From Pedinophyceae sp. YPF-701 (Eukaryota > Chlorophyta > Pedinophyceae), in assembly GCA_916048055.1 (NCBI GenBank), contig CAJZHL010000003.1:1612001-1676000 (forward strand): 64,000 nt of DNA, given 5' to 3'. Position numbers and translations under genes: made by a program. Shown one piece after another: positions 1 through 10,290 of this stretch (position 1 is its first letter; every line of letters starts with the position of its first letter). The notes beneath the pieces were generated by a model that was not told the DNA's origin, did not search any database, and worked only from the letters and a program-made list of their open reading frames with translations.

Positions 1-156
1 CATTTGGCAACGGACTCACGCGGCCGGCGACCCACGAGCCCCCGCTCCTTCTGTGTCTCCGACGGCCCGGCTCGCTTCGCCTTCGCGCTCCTGCGCGCGC
101 ACTGCTGCGTCTCGAGCGATAGCGCACTTTGCCCCGCCCGCGCCCCGCCGCTGCAG

Positions 157-1852
157 GTTCCTGTCCGAGGTCATGGCGCAGAACCTGGGCCGCCTGGCCG
201 TCTTCCGGGAGCATCCGGACGAGGGCCGCGACGCCGGCGAGCCCGCGCCGCCCGTCCCGGCCGCGATGTCGGGTCCGTCGGCGCCGCACCAGCCCACACT
301 GATCGCCCGCCGCCGCCTGAGCGCGCAGATGAGCCCAGCGCAGTCCCGGCGCACGTCCGGCGCCCCGAGCGACATCCTCGCGGGGCAGGGTCCGCACGAC
401 GCGTACATGAACCCGAGCCAAAACCACAGCCGGTCCACCACGGACCTGGGGGCGGCGAGCGACCACATCGAGACCGGACAGGCGCAGAGCCCCGTGGCCA
501 TGGCGCTGCAGTCCGTCCTCTTCGACCCGGCGCCGCGCGTGAACGCGCAGGGCGCCTCCGTCCCGACCAGCGAGGCGGGGGGCGTTCCCTTCACACCCCG
601 GTCCGGCAGCGCGTCTCCGCTCTCCGCCGTGGACCTCTCCGACGTCCCGAACTCTCCCAGCGACTACAACGTCCACCAGCACCTCAGCGACCTCCGCCGA
701 ACCGCGATGATGCGGCAACTCATGCGTCGCAGCATGGGGCCCGTCCACAGCGGGGGGGTGTCCGGGCCGCCGTCGTCCCCGTCCAGCATGACCATCAACA
801 TCCTCCCAGGCATCCGCGAGGCCGGCCCGGCCGCGGCCGAGCGCTCCCTCGACCGCACCGCCCTCGCCGCCAACGCCCCCTTCTCCATGGGCGCCGGCAG
901 CGGCCCCGCGCGGTCGCGGCTCGCACGGAACGTCTCCGGGCGCGAGCTCGCGCAGGAGATGCGCCGCCTCGGCGTGTCGGGCCTGCGCCACTCCCAGTCG
1001 ATGCGCAGCAATCCCTGTCGGTCCAGCATGTCTGTGTCCATCGTCGGCGACGACGACGACGACGACGCGTCGAGCCTGTCGTCCGCGGACGAGCTCGACG
1101 CCGAGCGGCGGTCCTCGTACCTCCACGGCACGCGCGCGTCCTCCCCGACCTCGATATCGATCTCTATGTCCATGGGGGGGCCTGGGCGCATGTCGGGTGC
1201 GCTGCACGACCCGTGGGGCGGCACGAGCGGCGTGCGGCGCGGGTCGATGGAGGTCACGAATCCGCGGGACGGCGACGGCGTCGGGGTGCTGGAGCGGCGC
1301 GGGAGCACGGTGCGGCGCGGCAGCCGCGCGGGCGTGGAGGCCAGTTGGCGAAACACGGTGCAGGCGTCGCTGGAGGCGCCGCAGCTGGTCACGGCGGGGT
1401 CCACGGGGTCGCTGGAGAACGCCAAGGAGCTCATCTTCGCGGACGGCGGGGCGGCGACGCGGCCGAGCCACGCGGCGGCGCAGGCGGCTGCGCAACGGAG
1501 CATGCTGGAGGTGGGAGACTCGTCGCGCCAGGCGGGGCCTGTGTCGCCGACGACGGACGCGAAGCTGCTCGTGGGCAACAACTCGCCGCTGTCGCCGACG
1601 ATGGGTCTCGTGAACGCCGGCGTGGCGGTGTCGCCCAGCGCACGCGCGCTGCAGATGCCCTACCACAACATCGGCGTCGAGGTGCCGCCGTCGAGCGTCG
1701 GGCGCCTCGGGGGACCGTGCGAACAGATCCGGCGCGTGGGGTCGTCGCCGGGGACCGACGTCGGGGGGGGCGAGTCGGTGCTTGACTCGTCGCCCGTGCA
1801 GTGCGACATGCGCGGCATAACCAACCCTCATGGGCTCCCGCCCGACCGATAG
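157..1852 (+). CDS. C-terminal exon of a Ser-rich low-complexity protein (partial, extends left)
   Basis: Open frame ending at a TAG at 1850-1852. A pyrimidine-rich stretch ending CTGCAG at 151-156 looks like a 3' splice site, so I read this as the last exon of a gene that begins left of the window; the first in-frame ATG is at 173. The product (about 565 residues here) is rich in Ser, Pro, Arg and Gly, with many Ser-Pro and Arg-Arg-x-Ser type sites, a run of six Asp near 1051-1070 and several Met-rich blocks. I see no catalytic motif, membrane segment or repeat. The composition suggests a disordered, phosphorylatable tail of a larger protein. Family not recognised. If the ATG at 173 is the true start it would be a complete 559-residue protein. 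Confidence 0.5.
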
Positions 1853-2399
1853 CGCTGCGGCGGCTACGCCCGCGCGCGTGGGTGTGTCGCCCAACTTGTA
1901 CACTGCATGCTCCGCTGCTGGACGATCGCGATATTCGCCCAGTGGTGATTGCTTTATCTTATGGCCTGTGTGTGTTGTATCTGCATTCGTGGAGAATCTG
2001 TGACTCTCATGCGGCACGACGAGGCCAGGGGTTGTGCGCTACCCCGCGCAATCGAGCGCGCTGCCCCGTGCTGCGCCATGACCCACCTTTCGTTCTGCAA
2101 ACGAATGTCGCGGCACGTCACGGCGTCGCTCAATCTATTGCCAGGCGTCCAGCGCACCGACGTATCCCGCAGCGCCCTCAGACCAGCTGCGCCCGACGCA
2201 GCACGTGGAATCCCTCGCTCCCAGCGCTGCGGCGCGCCTCCCCACCTCGGCGCCACCCAGGCCTTCATCTGCCACACCACGTGACACACCGTTCCGCCCG
2301 GCGCCTCACTGAATGATACGCCCGCGCATTATTCGTCACATGCGCGCCGGTGCGTTGGCACCGCTCGCCGCGCTCGCGCCACGCCTCCACTGCGGCGCG
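1853..2399. other. Gap without a recognisable gene (1853-2399)
   Basis: Stretch between two convergent genes, visibly less GC-rich than its surroundings around 1900-2000. It holds only short overlapping open frames on both strands without family resemblance. It probably contains the two 3' untranslated regions. Confidence 0.5.
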
Positions 2400-3894
2400 T
2401 CATCGCTTGCGTCCCCGGCCCCCGAGCCCGAACCCTGCGCCGCGGCCCTTCTTCGCGTCGCCCTTGTCCTTGGCCTCCTCGAGCCGCGCGTACGCCTGCG
2501 CGGGCTCCAGGTTGTCGACCATCAGCACCTTGCTCGTCGGCGAGAACCCCTTCATGAGCGAGAACTGCGCCCAGCGGCGCTGCAGCGCGGTGGACATGAG
2601 CTCGAAGATCTGCTCCTTGGCCTTGACGGAGTCGAGCGGGGCCTGGATCGACAGCTGGACCGAGTCCGCGCTGATGCCAGTGATCCCTGAATTCTGCAAC
2701 ACAAATACGTGCAAGTGTATTGACGTAACACGCACCCTGGATTCATAGTTGGCAGCAGCAGGGCATTACTCGTAGCGTGAATTACCCAGAGAAGCGATCC
2801 CCGCTGACCGGGGCTGCTGCTTCTGGGAGAGAGAAGCCGGTCGGGGGGGTGTGTTGCATTTTGGTTGTCATACCTCGGCGCGCTCCTCGACCTCCAGCAT
2901 GACCTGCACGCCGCCCGTGCCGCTCGAGATGATGCACGGCGGCACCAGGGACGCGAGGTCCTTCTTCGAGTCGTCCGCGTACGTCGACAGCGCCCCGTCC
3001 ATCACGTACAACAGCTTGCCGTTCGGCTCGGTGCGATACGCCACCGGCAGCTGGCCGACGCACAGCCTGCAGCGGCACGAAACCGATGCGACGTCGGGCC
3101 GTGCGGCGGGAACGGGGCGCGCCCGGGAGCGCGGCGGGACCGCGGTGGGCGGCGTTGATGCGACGGTGCCTCTGTGTTGCTGTACGCGCACCTGTAGTGT
3201 TTCTCCGCCTTGCCTTCGGGGAGCTTGATGACCTTGACGCCACCGTCTTGCAGGTAGGTCCGGCAGAGGCACTTGCTCGTGTCAATGACCGTCGCGTTGT
3301 CCGACTGGCGGCGCGGCGCCGACTGTAGGTCCACGTCCGTCGTCATCGCGTGCTTGCCGGAGTACTTGCAGTAGTACACGAAGAGCTTGTCCTCCTGCAC
3401 CGCGAAGAGGAGCGCGTCGATGCTGCCAGCGACTCGGCGCCCCGTTGCGCACTCCCGTGCAATGGTGGGCGGGCGATGTGAAACGCGACAGTGCCGTTGT
3501 CCCTTCCCTTTAGAGGGAGCTCGCAACCAGCGCGCCACCGAGACGGCTCGCGTCTCATCGACGCACACGTCCCCAGCGTCTGCAGCAATGCACCCCCGCG
3601 TCACCTTCGCACGCACCCTCAAGGCTACAGGGTGTTCGTGCCGTCGGACGACGCCGCCGACCGGTGCACGGTGATCGGGATGCGAAGGTGACGCGGGAGT
3701 GCGTTGCTGCAGGGAAGCTGCCCAGCACAATACAATACACGCAGTGTGTGCATGCAGGAGACGGCGAGCCCGGGTGACGCGGTGGTCTCGCGCGTGGTTG
3801 CTGCACGACGCTGGACGTGTGCGGCGACGTGCTGGCGCACCTGCAGGTCCGGGGCGTCCTCGGACGTGAAGCTGATGGTGGTGCGCTTGGGCAT
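2400..3894 (-). CDS. STEEP1-like protein with C-terminal DUF167 (UPF0235) domain
   Basis: Four exons on the minus strand: 3894-3841, 3394-3192, 3066-2874 and 2693-2400, with phases that join exactly to give 247 residues. Exon 1 starts MPKRTT as in plant homologues such as Arabidopsis At5g63440 (from memory). Exon 2 has LFVYYCKYSGKH, the two-Cys start of the STEEP1-like fold. Exon 3 has YVMDGALS and VPPCI followed by VQVMLEVEERA. Exon 4 carries the DUF167 part (roughly residues 151-230: APLDSVKAKEQIFELM and SKVLMVDNL) and a basic Gly-rich tail. Animal STEEP1 assists ER export of STING; the plant DUF167 fusion has no firmly established role that I know of. Length is close to the plant protein (about 232). 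Its function in this organism is inferred only from family. Confidence 0.88.
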
Positions 3895-4785
3895 GGTCCT
3901 GAACTCCTCAACAGCCTACTGTGCAGCGCCTTGCATGTGTTCCTACGCCGACTTGCTGTTCATATGGGATGTCTATGAACTCCAACTATCAACTATCGCT
4001 ATGAAAGTCGCACGCGAACAGCGCGGACCTATGCAGCCGGCAGAGCGGTTTCGAGCCGCGCCCTCTTGAGCTGGCGGAAGCGAGACCAATCTGTCGGCTG
4101 CGGGAGCTCCCTCGCAGGCTCAGTCGAGAATGCTGGGCGCGCACGGGCGTGTCCGGCTCATTCGGACCGGCCAGCAGCTGCAAAAGCAAGAGCCCGCACG
4201 GAGCTCGCGGCGAGGGCGATTCTGCGACGTCCTCAGCAGCACTGCACTCTTCCAATCTGACGACACACGTGCGAGGGGCGCACAATCGAGCTGAGCGCCG
4301 GCACAGGACAGGCACAGAGCACCCCTGGAGGCATGATTGAAAGGCCACACCTGACGTCAGGACGAACCCAAGGGATGACATGCCAAGGCCGAGGATGCAC
4401 TGCGGCCGAGCGGTACTTTCGGGTGACCCGCGAGACACGTTCGTCACGCACAGCGAGTGCGCGAGAGACCTTTGTCGAGCGTGCTCACACACCAGCTCCG
4501 CGGGGGCTCGGCCGCGGCATCCTGCGATCGTCCTGCTAGCGTGCCGGAGGCTCGCTTCCACAACGCACCTCGCGCGCCCACCACGCCGCGAGAGCCGTGG
4601 CTGCGCGAGCAGTTCCGCACCTGGAGCTCCGGTGCGTAGGACGCGGGCAAGCAGCGTTCCTCCAGCATTATTTCCCGGAAAGTCGTCGACTCGCAGCTCA
4701 GTTCGTGCTCTATCTGTCCACGAATCAACCGGAACGGGCTCAGGCTGCCCGCTTGCGCGGTCTCTAGTTAGGCAGGAGTGCAGCC
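3895..4785. other. Divergent intergenic region (3895-4785)
   Basis: About 0.9 kb between the minus-strand STEEP1-like gene and the plus-strand small membrane protein gene. It must carry both promoters. Only short frames without family resemblance are open. I see no TATA box or repeat I would defend. Confidence 0.4.
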
Positions 4786-5618
4786 ATGTTCGTGGGCGGG
4801 GGCGGGCAGGGCGGCCCCCTGTCGTGCAACAGGGCGTTCTTCATGGCGCTCATATTCGTCTTCCTTCTCCTTTCGACGCTGAACGAGATGCCCGCGAACA
4901 AGAACAAGCGCCTCGACGTTCGCCCACCAGGCGAGTCGCGCCGGCCGCTGCGACACACCGCGGCCCCGGCGACACAGCCCGACGGCGGAGCCACGCTGCC
5001 AGACGACGCAGGCGCCCGCTCGCCACCCAGAGCGTTCAACAGACCCTGGTGCCCACCACATAACACAACATCATGTTGTGGATCGTGCAGGCGCAGACGG
5101 GCAGTCGGAGGAGCGGCGCGGCCCGGACAAGGAGACGGTGATGCAGAAGATGGTGTACGACCTGTCGCTGGACAACGAGTCGCTGGACCGCGAGAACCGC
5201 CAGCTGAAGACGTGGCTTCTCGCGCTGCGCAGAAACACGCGGTCGCAGCCGGCGTGCCGATTAGGTGCGCCCGACACAGGCCCCGCCGGACCCTCGCGCG
5301 CACACCGCTGCGAGACGCGCGCCGGGGGGACGCAGGCACGGCCGTCCTGTCTGTCGAACGGCGCTGTGTTTGTCTGGTGGTCCTGAGACTCGGAACACGC
5401 CCGCATCGCGTCGCGGTGCAGACGAAGACAGCGAGGCGCTCCTGGCGAAGTTCGAGGCGCTGCTAGCGGGCGGCGAGGACGCGCAGGCTGGGAAGGCCGA
5501 CGACGCGGGCGCGAAGACGGCGGGCGACGCAGCGGAGGGCAGCACCGCGGGCAGGAGCACGGCGACGGGCGGCGACGCACAGGACGGTGCGGCGGATACG
5601 GGTGATCGGGGGGTGTAA
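4786..5618 (+). CDS. Small single-pass membrane protein with a short coiled coil
   Basis: Three exons, 4786-4930, 5091-5264 and 5422-5618, give 171 residues. The first donor is CAG|GCGAGT, a GC donor; phase 1 is kept on both sides, so the joined protein reads PPGADGQSEE across the junction. Residues about 17-33 (AFFMALIFVFLLLSTL) form one hydrophobic segment. Residues about 62-95 are heptad-like and charged (MVYDLSLDNESLDRENRQL). The tail is Ala/Gly/Asp-rich and probably disordered. The start ATG at 4786 lies in the context GCCATG. I do not recognise the family. The layout (short N-terminus, anchor, coiled coil, acidic tail) suggests a tail facing one compartment, perhaps in an organelle or endomembrane. 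This is inference only. Confidence 0.6.
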
Positions 5619-6495
5619 GACGTGCGCTCGCAGCCCTGCTGTCAGTCATGCGGCGGTTCTGACGCGTGGCTGTGGATCTTGGTGGTGGCAGGGGGGTGTT
5701 GATTGCGACTCGCACGTACGTGCCGCACATCCATGGTGCAGCGGTGTGCGGGGGGTGCTCTGGGGAGCGACATGGGCGACGCCATTCGCTGACGCGGCGA
5801 GGGGGGGTGTGCTGACGAGGCATGACTCAGCACAACCGTCCGGGTCCCGCGGGGGCCGCGCGCACGATGGCCGCGCATCGGCGGGCTCTGTGCACTTCGC
5901 GCTGCTGCTGGTCACCTCAATTTCGGGGAGCTCGACGTAACTGGACCGCCAGGCACGCGTCGTTCGCGGCAGCCCTGCTAGGGCAACAAGCAGGGTCTCT
6001 CAGGCGTCGACGAGGACTTGACAGGCACGTACCTCCCCCGCGAAGAAATTGGTGCTTTGATGAGACCGTGCATGTGCAGATTCGTTGCGGATGTTCGCTT
6101 TGGACGCCGCGGCGCCTGTGTGTCACCATCCCTGTCACTTGATGCTCTGGGCGCTGCGTGTTTGCTGCGCTCGAGTGCAACACCCGATGATCACAGCATC
6201 CGCATCACTAGGGACTCAGTCATCGCATTTTCTCGCGGGCTTCCCCGCGAATCACCGTTGCGCGGGGCCGTCTCTATCCTTGCGAGCTGTGCGTCGCAGC
6301 CACGGCATCCTAGGGCATCGAGGAGCGCCCACTTGATCGCCTTGAACCTATCATATCTCAGACTATTCGACGGGTCATCCCAAACTGTGTCTGGGGCACC
6401 GTGCGCTGCACAACTGCGGGTAGAGCAGCGGGGCCTCAAGCACCGCCGCATCGACCCACGGCCTGCGCGGCACCCTCTGACACGCACAGTGGCCG
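5619..6495. other. Gap without a recognisable gene (5619-6495)
   Basis: Nearly 0.9 kb with only short shadow frames. It must contain the 3' end of the preceding gene and the promoter of the aminotransferase gene. It is locally less GC-rich at about 6040-6400. No RNA gene or repeat was noticed. Confidence 0.4.
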
Positions 6496-8053
6496 ATGCG
6501 CAGTGTCACAGCGGTCCGCAGCCGGCCTGCGATGATTGCATGCCGCGTCCCTCGCTCCCTCACGCTGCGTGCTCGGTGTGGTGCTGCGCAGGCTGTCACC
6601 ATGACCGGGTCGTTCAAGGCGGCCGACCTGACGGTCACGAAGACCGAGAAGTGCAAGCCGATCCCCGCGCCGCAGGACCTGCGCTTCGGCACGGAGTTCA
6701 CCGGTACGCTCGCGCACCCTGGTCGTGCCGCCGCTCGTGTGCCGCCCCTCCTGTTCCGTCCGCGCTGCGCTCCGTGTCGTGCCCCGAAAAGGCGCCCGAC
6801 GTCGCGCCACGATGAGGCACTCGTAGTGACGCGAACTCGAAATACATATCAGTTGCCGCGGCACCGGCAGTCGAGAAAACATGTCTGATCAGGGTCCCAG
6901 CTGCATCATGGTCCCAGCCGCGTGGAACGCCTGAGGGCAGCTCCAGCGGGCGGATCCGATGCGCACCGCACGTCCCTGCACGCGCTGGCTCACTCGCACC
7001 CGGCTTTTCCCGTCTCCCGCAGACCACATGCTCACCATCAACTGGAGCAAGGCCACGGGCTGGGCCGCGCCGAAGATCACCCCGTTCGCCCCGATCCCGA
7101 TGCACCCGGGCTCCTCCGTGCTCCACTACGGCATCACGTGCTTCGAGGGCATGAAGGCCTACCTCGGCGCCGACGGCAAGGGCCGCCTGTTCCGCCCCGA
7201 CATGAACATGGCTCGCTTCGCGCGGTCGTGCGCGCGCCTGGCGATGCCGGAGTTCGACACGAAGGAGCTCGAGAGCTGCATCAAGGAGCTGCTCAAGGTC
7301 GACCGCGCGTGGCTCCCGCCGCAGGACGGGTACTCGATTTACATCCGGCCGTTTGCGTACGGCAACAACCCGGCGCTGGGGCTCGCGGCGCCGAGCGAGG
7401 CGACGATCTGCGTGATTCTGTCGCCCGTCGGGCCGTACTACCAGAGCGGGCTGAAGCCGATCGAGCTGTTCATCGACGAGCTGAACGTGCGCGCGTGGCC
7501 GGGGGGGTCGGGGGACTCCAAGGTCGGGTACAACTACGGCCCGACGATCAAACCGGGCATGGACGCGGCGCGCGCGTACGGCTCGTCGCAGGTGCTGTAC
7601 CTCCTCCCGGACAAGCAGAACCCCGACAAGAGCACCGTCGCCGAGTGCGGGACCATGAACATCATGTTCGTGCTCGGGCCGAAGGAGGCTGGGGGTAAGC
7701 CCGAGCTCGTGACGCCGCCCCTGGACGGCACGATCCTCCCGGGCGTGACGCGGGACTCGATTCTGCGGCTGACGCGGGGGTGGGGGGACTTGGAGGTGTC
7801 TGAGCGGCAGCTGACGCTGGGGGAGCTGCGGGCGGCGCACGCGGAGGGGCGGCTGCTGGAGAGCTTCGGGTGCGGGACGGCCGCGGTGGTGACGCCCGTG
7901 CTGGGGTACAAGCGGGCGAACGGGGAAGTGTTGAAGTCCAAGGTCGACATGACTCAGCCGGGGGGGTCGGTGTGCGCCAAGGTGTACGAGCAGCTCACCA
8001 AGATCCAGTGGGGCAAGGAGCCGCAGCACGAATGGAGCGTGCCGTTCGAGTGA
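6496..8053 (+). CDS. BCAT: Branched-chain amino acid aminotransferase (class IV, PLP)
   Basis: Two exons, 6496-6703 and 7023-8053, joined in phase 1 across F-T-D-HM, which matches the conserved FTDHML of eukaryotic BCATs. The enzyme moves the amino group between Leu, Ile or Val and 2-oxoglutarate using pyridoxal phosphate. Visible family blocks are HPGSSVLHYGITCFEGMKA, the PLP-lysine region SKVGYNYGP (Lys codon 7520-7522), GTMNIMFV, TPPLDGTILPGVTRDSIL and SERQLT. Starting at 6496 gives 412 residues with a basic, acid-free N-terminus (MRSVTAVRSRPAMIACRVPR) that looks like an organelle presequence; the ATG at 6601 would give a 377-residue cytosolic form. The animal redox motif CVVC is AVVT here (near 7880-7893), so CXXC redox control is absent. 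Confidence 0.93.
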
Positions 8054-8315
8054 AACCTGTGACGCCGAGAGAGAGTCTGTGCTGTGCTGCCCGCCCCCAG
8101 TCTGGAACCGGCATGGCGCTGTCTCTCGCTGGTTGCATTGCGTGCGTCACCCGCGCAGCGCATGCGGTGGTGCACTCACAATGACAGCGGCGTGCGCGGG
8201 AGGCCCGCGCCCCCCGGCGCCCCTGCCGCATGACGCACGACGCACGCAGGCCAGAGTTGTTCCGTTTCACGTGGCGCTGCGTCCGGAAGCGACACCCTGC
8301 GCAGACGCATCGGCT

Positions 8316-9871
8316 CTAGACCGTCTTCTCCTCGTTGCGGAACCACGGAATGACGCGGCTCACCCGCTTCATGTAGGCCCGGTACTCGGCGGAACGGCTC
8401 GGACGCGACAGCATGCGGTCCTCCACCATCTGCGAAACGACACATCGAACAGACGGGTTCTGCGCGCGCGTCGTGCGAGGGCGTCGCGCCGGAATCCGCG
8501 GGCGGGTGCGCTGCGTCGTTCCTCGAGTCAGGGCGTTTGAAGGGGAGGGGGGGTTTGTGTGTGTGTGTGGCGACGGGAGGCGCAGGGGCTCACGTCGGCG
8601 ACCTTGACCATGCAGAGGGAGTTGAAGGTGGCGCCGAGGAGCACCCAGGGCGCGCCCGCCGCCGCGCCCATCACGCCGAACGCCCACCAGAACAGCTGCT
8701 CGGCAAAGTGGTTGGGATGCCGCGAGTACCTCCACAGCCCCGTCTCCAGGATCTGCGCGGACGATGAAGCGCGAGTGCGCGCGTTGCAGGGACCCGGACG
8801 GCGTCCCCCACTGCCGCGCGGGATGCATGGGCACGGAAACCATGCGTGGGGGACACGTGGTGCTCGTGCGGGGGGGGTTCCGGTGTGCGGCGGTGGAACG
8901 CGACGCCGCGGACTCGCCTTGACTGGCTGCTTGCCCTGCGCGGCGAGGCGCTCGTTGGCGACGCAGAAGTCCCGCAGCTGGGTGTCAGCGACGTAGGCCA
9001 GGACAATCGAGAGCACGCAGGTGGCCGCGGCGACGGTGTCGACGACGGTCCACGCGCCCGTGTGGAAGGTCACGGCGTAGCTAGGCAGCGTGAGGCCCAC
9101 GAGCATGGTCTGCTGGCTCACGAAGCCCAGGAAGAAGGACTTCCACCACCAGCTGCGCCCGTGCTCCCTGCACCGCGCCGAGTCGAGGCCACGGGAGCCG
9201 CCGCATTGACACGTGCGTCCGTCGCGACGCTGTTTGCGAGTGAGGTATCCCGAGTGTGGAATGAATCGGGCGGTTGGTGCGCCGTGGTGGCGAGCGAGGC
9301 GAAAAGTCACCATCAGCTGAGCGGTGCCCTGGAGCGGGCGCGGCGCGGCTCTGTGCGCGGCGTGCGGCGACGGTCGAGCGCACCTTCGCATGTCCTCGTA
9401 CCGGAAGTCCTCGCGGGCGCCCACGGCCCACTCCTCACGCCGGAAGTAGGAGTGCGTGAGGCGGAAGGCCCACGCCCAGAGGATGACCAGCGAGGTCTGG
9501 CTCCGCAGGGAGTCGGCAGCGGCCGCGCCGGGGTGCGCGGCGTAGAAGTAGTGGACGAGGAGAGGGATGAACGTCCAGTACGGGTCGATGAGCCAGATGG
9601 ATCCCTGGACGAGGCCGATGACCCAGAAAACGAAGCACACGAAGACCAGGAAAAACAGGTTCGTGGCCACAATGGGACTCTCGCACGTCGTCTTCGCGCA
9701 CCAGTTCAGCGCGTCGGTGAGCAGCGACCCCGAGCTACCCACGGCGCCGACCGGGCACATCTCCAGCAGCGCCTTGGCCGAATAGATGGGCGCCGGGAGC
9801 ACCGCAAACATGAGCGCTAGGTTCCCGAGGTTCCGCAGCGGCGCCTGGCCCCAGCCATGTTCCACGCCCAT
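8316..9871 (-). CDS. DUF1295 / steroid 5-alpha-reductase-like membrane enzyme
   Basis: Four exons, 9871-9384, 9167-8918, 8752-8594 and 8429-8316, all phases consistent, 336 residues. Several hydrophobic segments are visible, for example LFFLVFVCFVFWVIGL and VDTVAAATCVLSIVLAYVA. The C-terminal half has the family signature LWRYSRHPNHFAEQLFWW, followed by the terminal R-S-x-x-Y-R-x-Y-x-x-x-V-S-x-x-I-P-W-F pattern. DUF1295 proteins belong to the superfamily of NADPH-dependent 3-oxo-5-alpha-steroid 4-dehydrogenases and related membrane reductases; substrates of the DUF1295 branch are mostly unknown, so I do not name a reaction. Intron 2 begins AAG|GCGAGT, a GC donor in phase 0. Confidence 0.87.
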
Positions 9872-10290
9872 CTTGCGCGCTCGAAAAGCCGTGTGCGGGC
9901 CGCCGGGGCTGCCTCGCGGCCGGCGGGCTCGGAGGCCGCGGGTGCAAAGTGCTCTTCTGTGCGTGAGCTAGGGACGCGTGGCTGCGGAACGCGCGACGTT
10001 TGGATCCACAAGGAGCACGGCAACGAGGTAGCAAGTGGCGCTGGGTGGCGTGCCGTCGGGCCCGTGAGGGCGCGGCCGCCCGTGCGGCAGGGGGGGCAGT
10101 GTTTGTGTACGACGCACGAAACGCGTCTGACCGAAAACCCCCTGCAACGGCACGGGTCCGACGGACGCCGCTGCTGCGGCTCACGCCGGCAACAGTCCGT
10201 GTGCAACGCGCCCGTCGCTGCGAGTGCGTTTCCGAGGCAGCGCGTCGCGCCTGACACATATTTACAATGTCGCGCGCACCACATACCAGG
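9872..10290. other. Gap between two minus-strand genes (9872-10290)
   Basis: Holds the promoter of the DUF1295 gene and the 3' end of the TPLATE gene. Only shadow frames are open; no repeat or RNA gene was seen. Confidence 0.4.
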
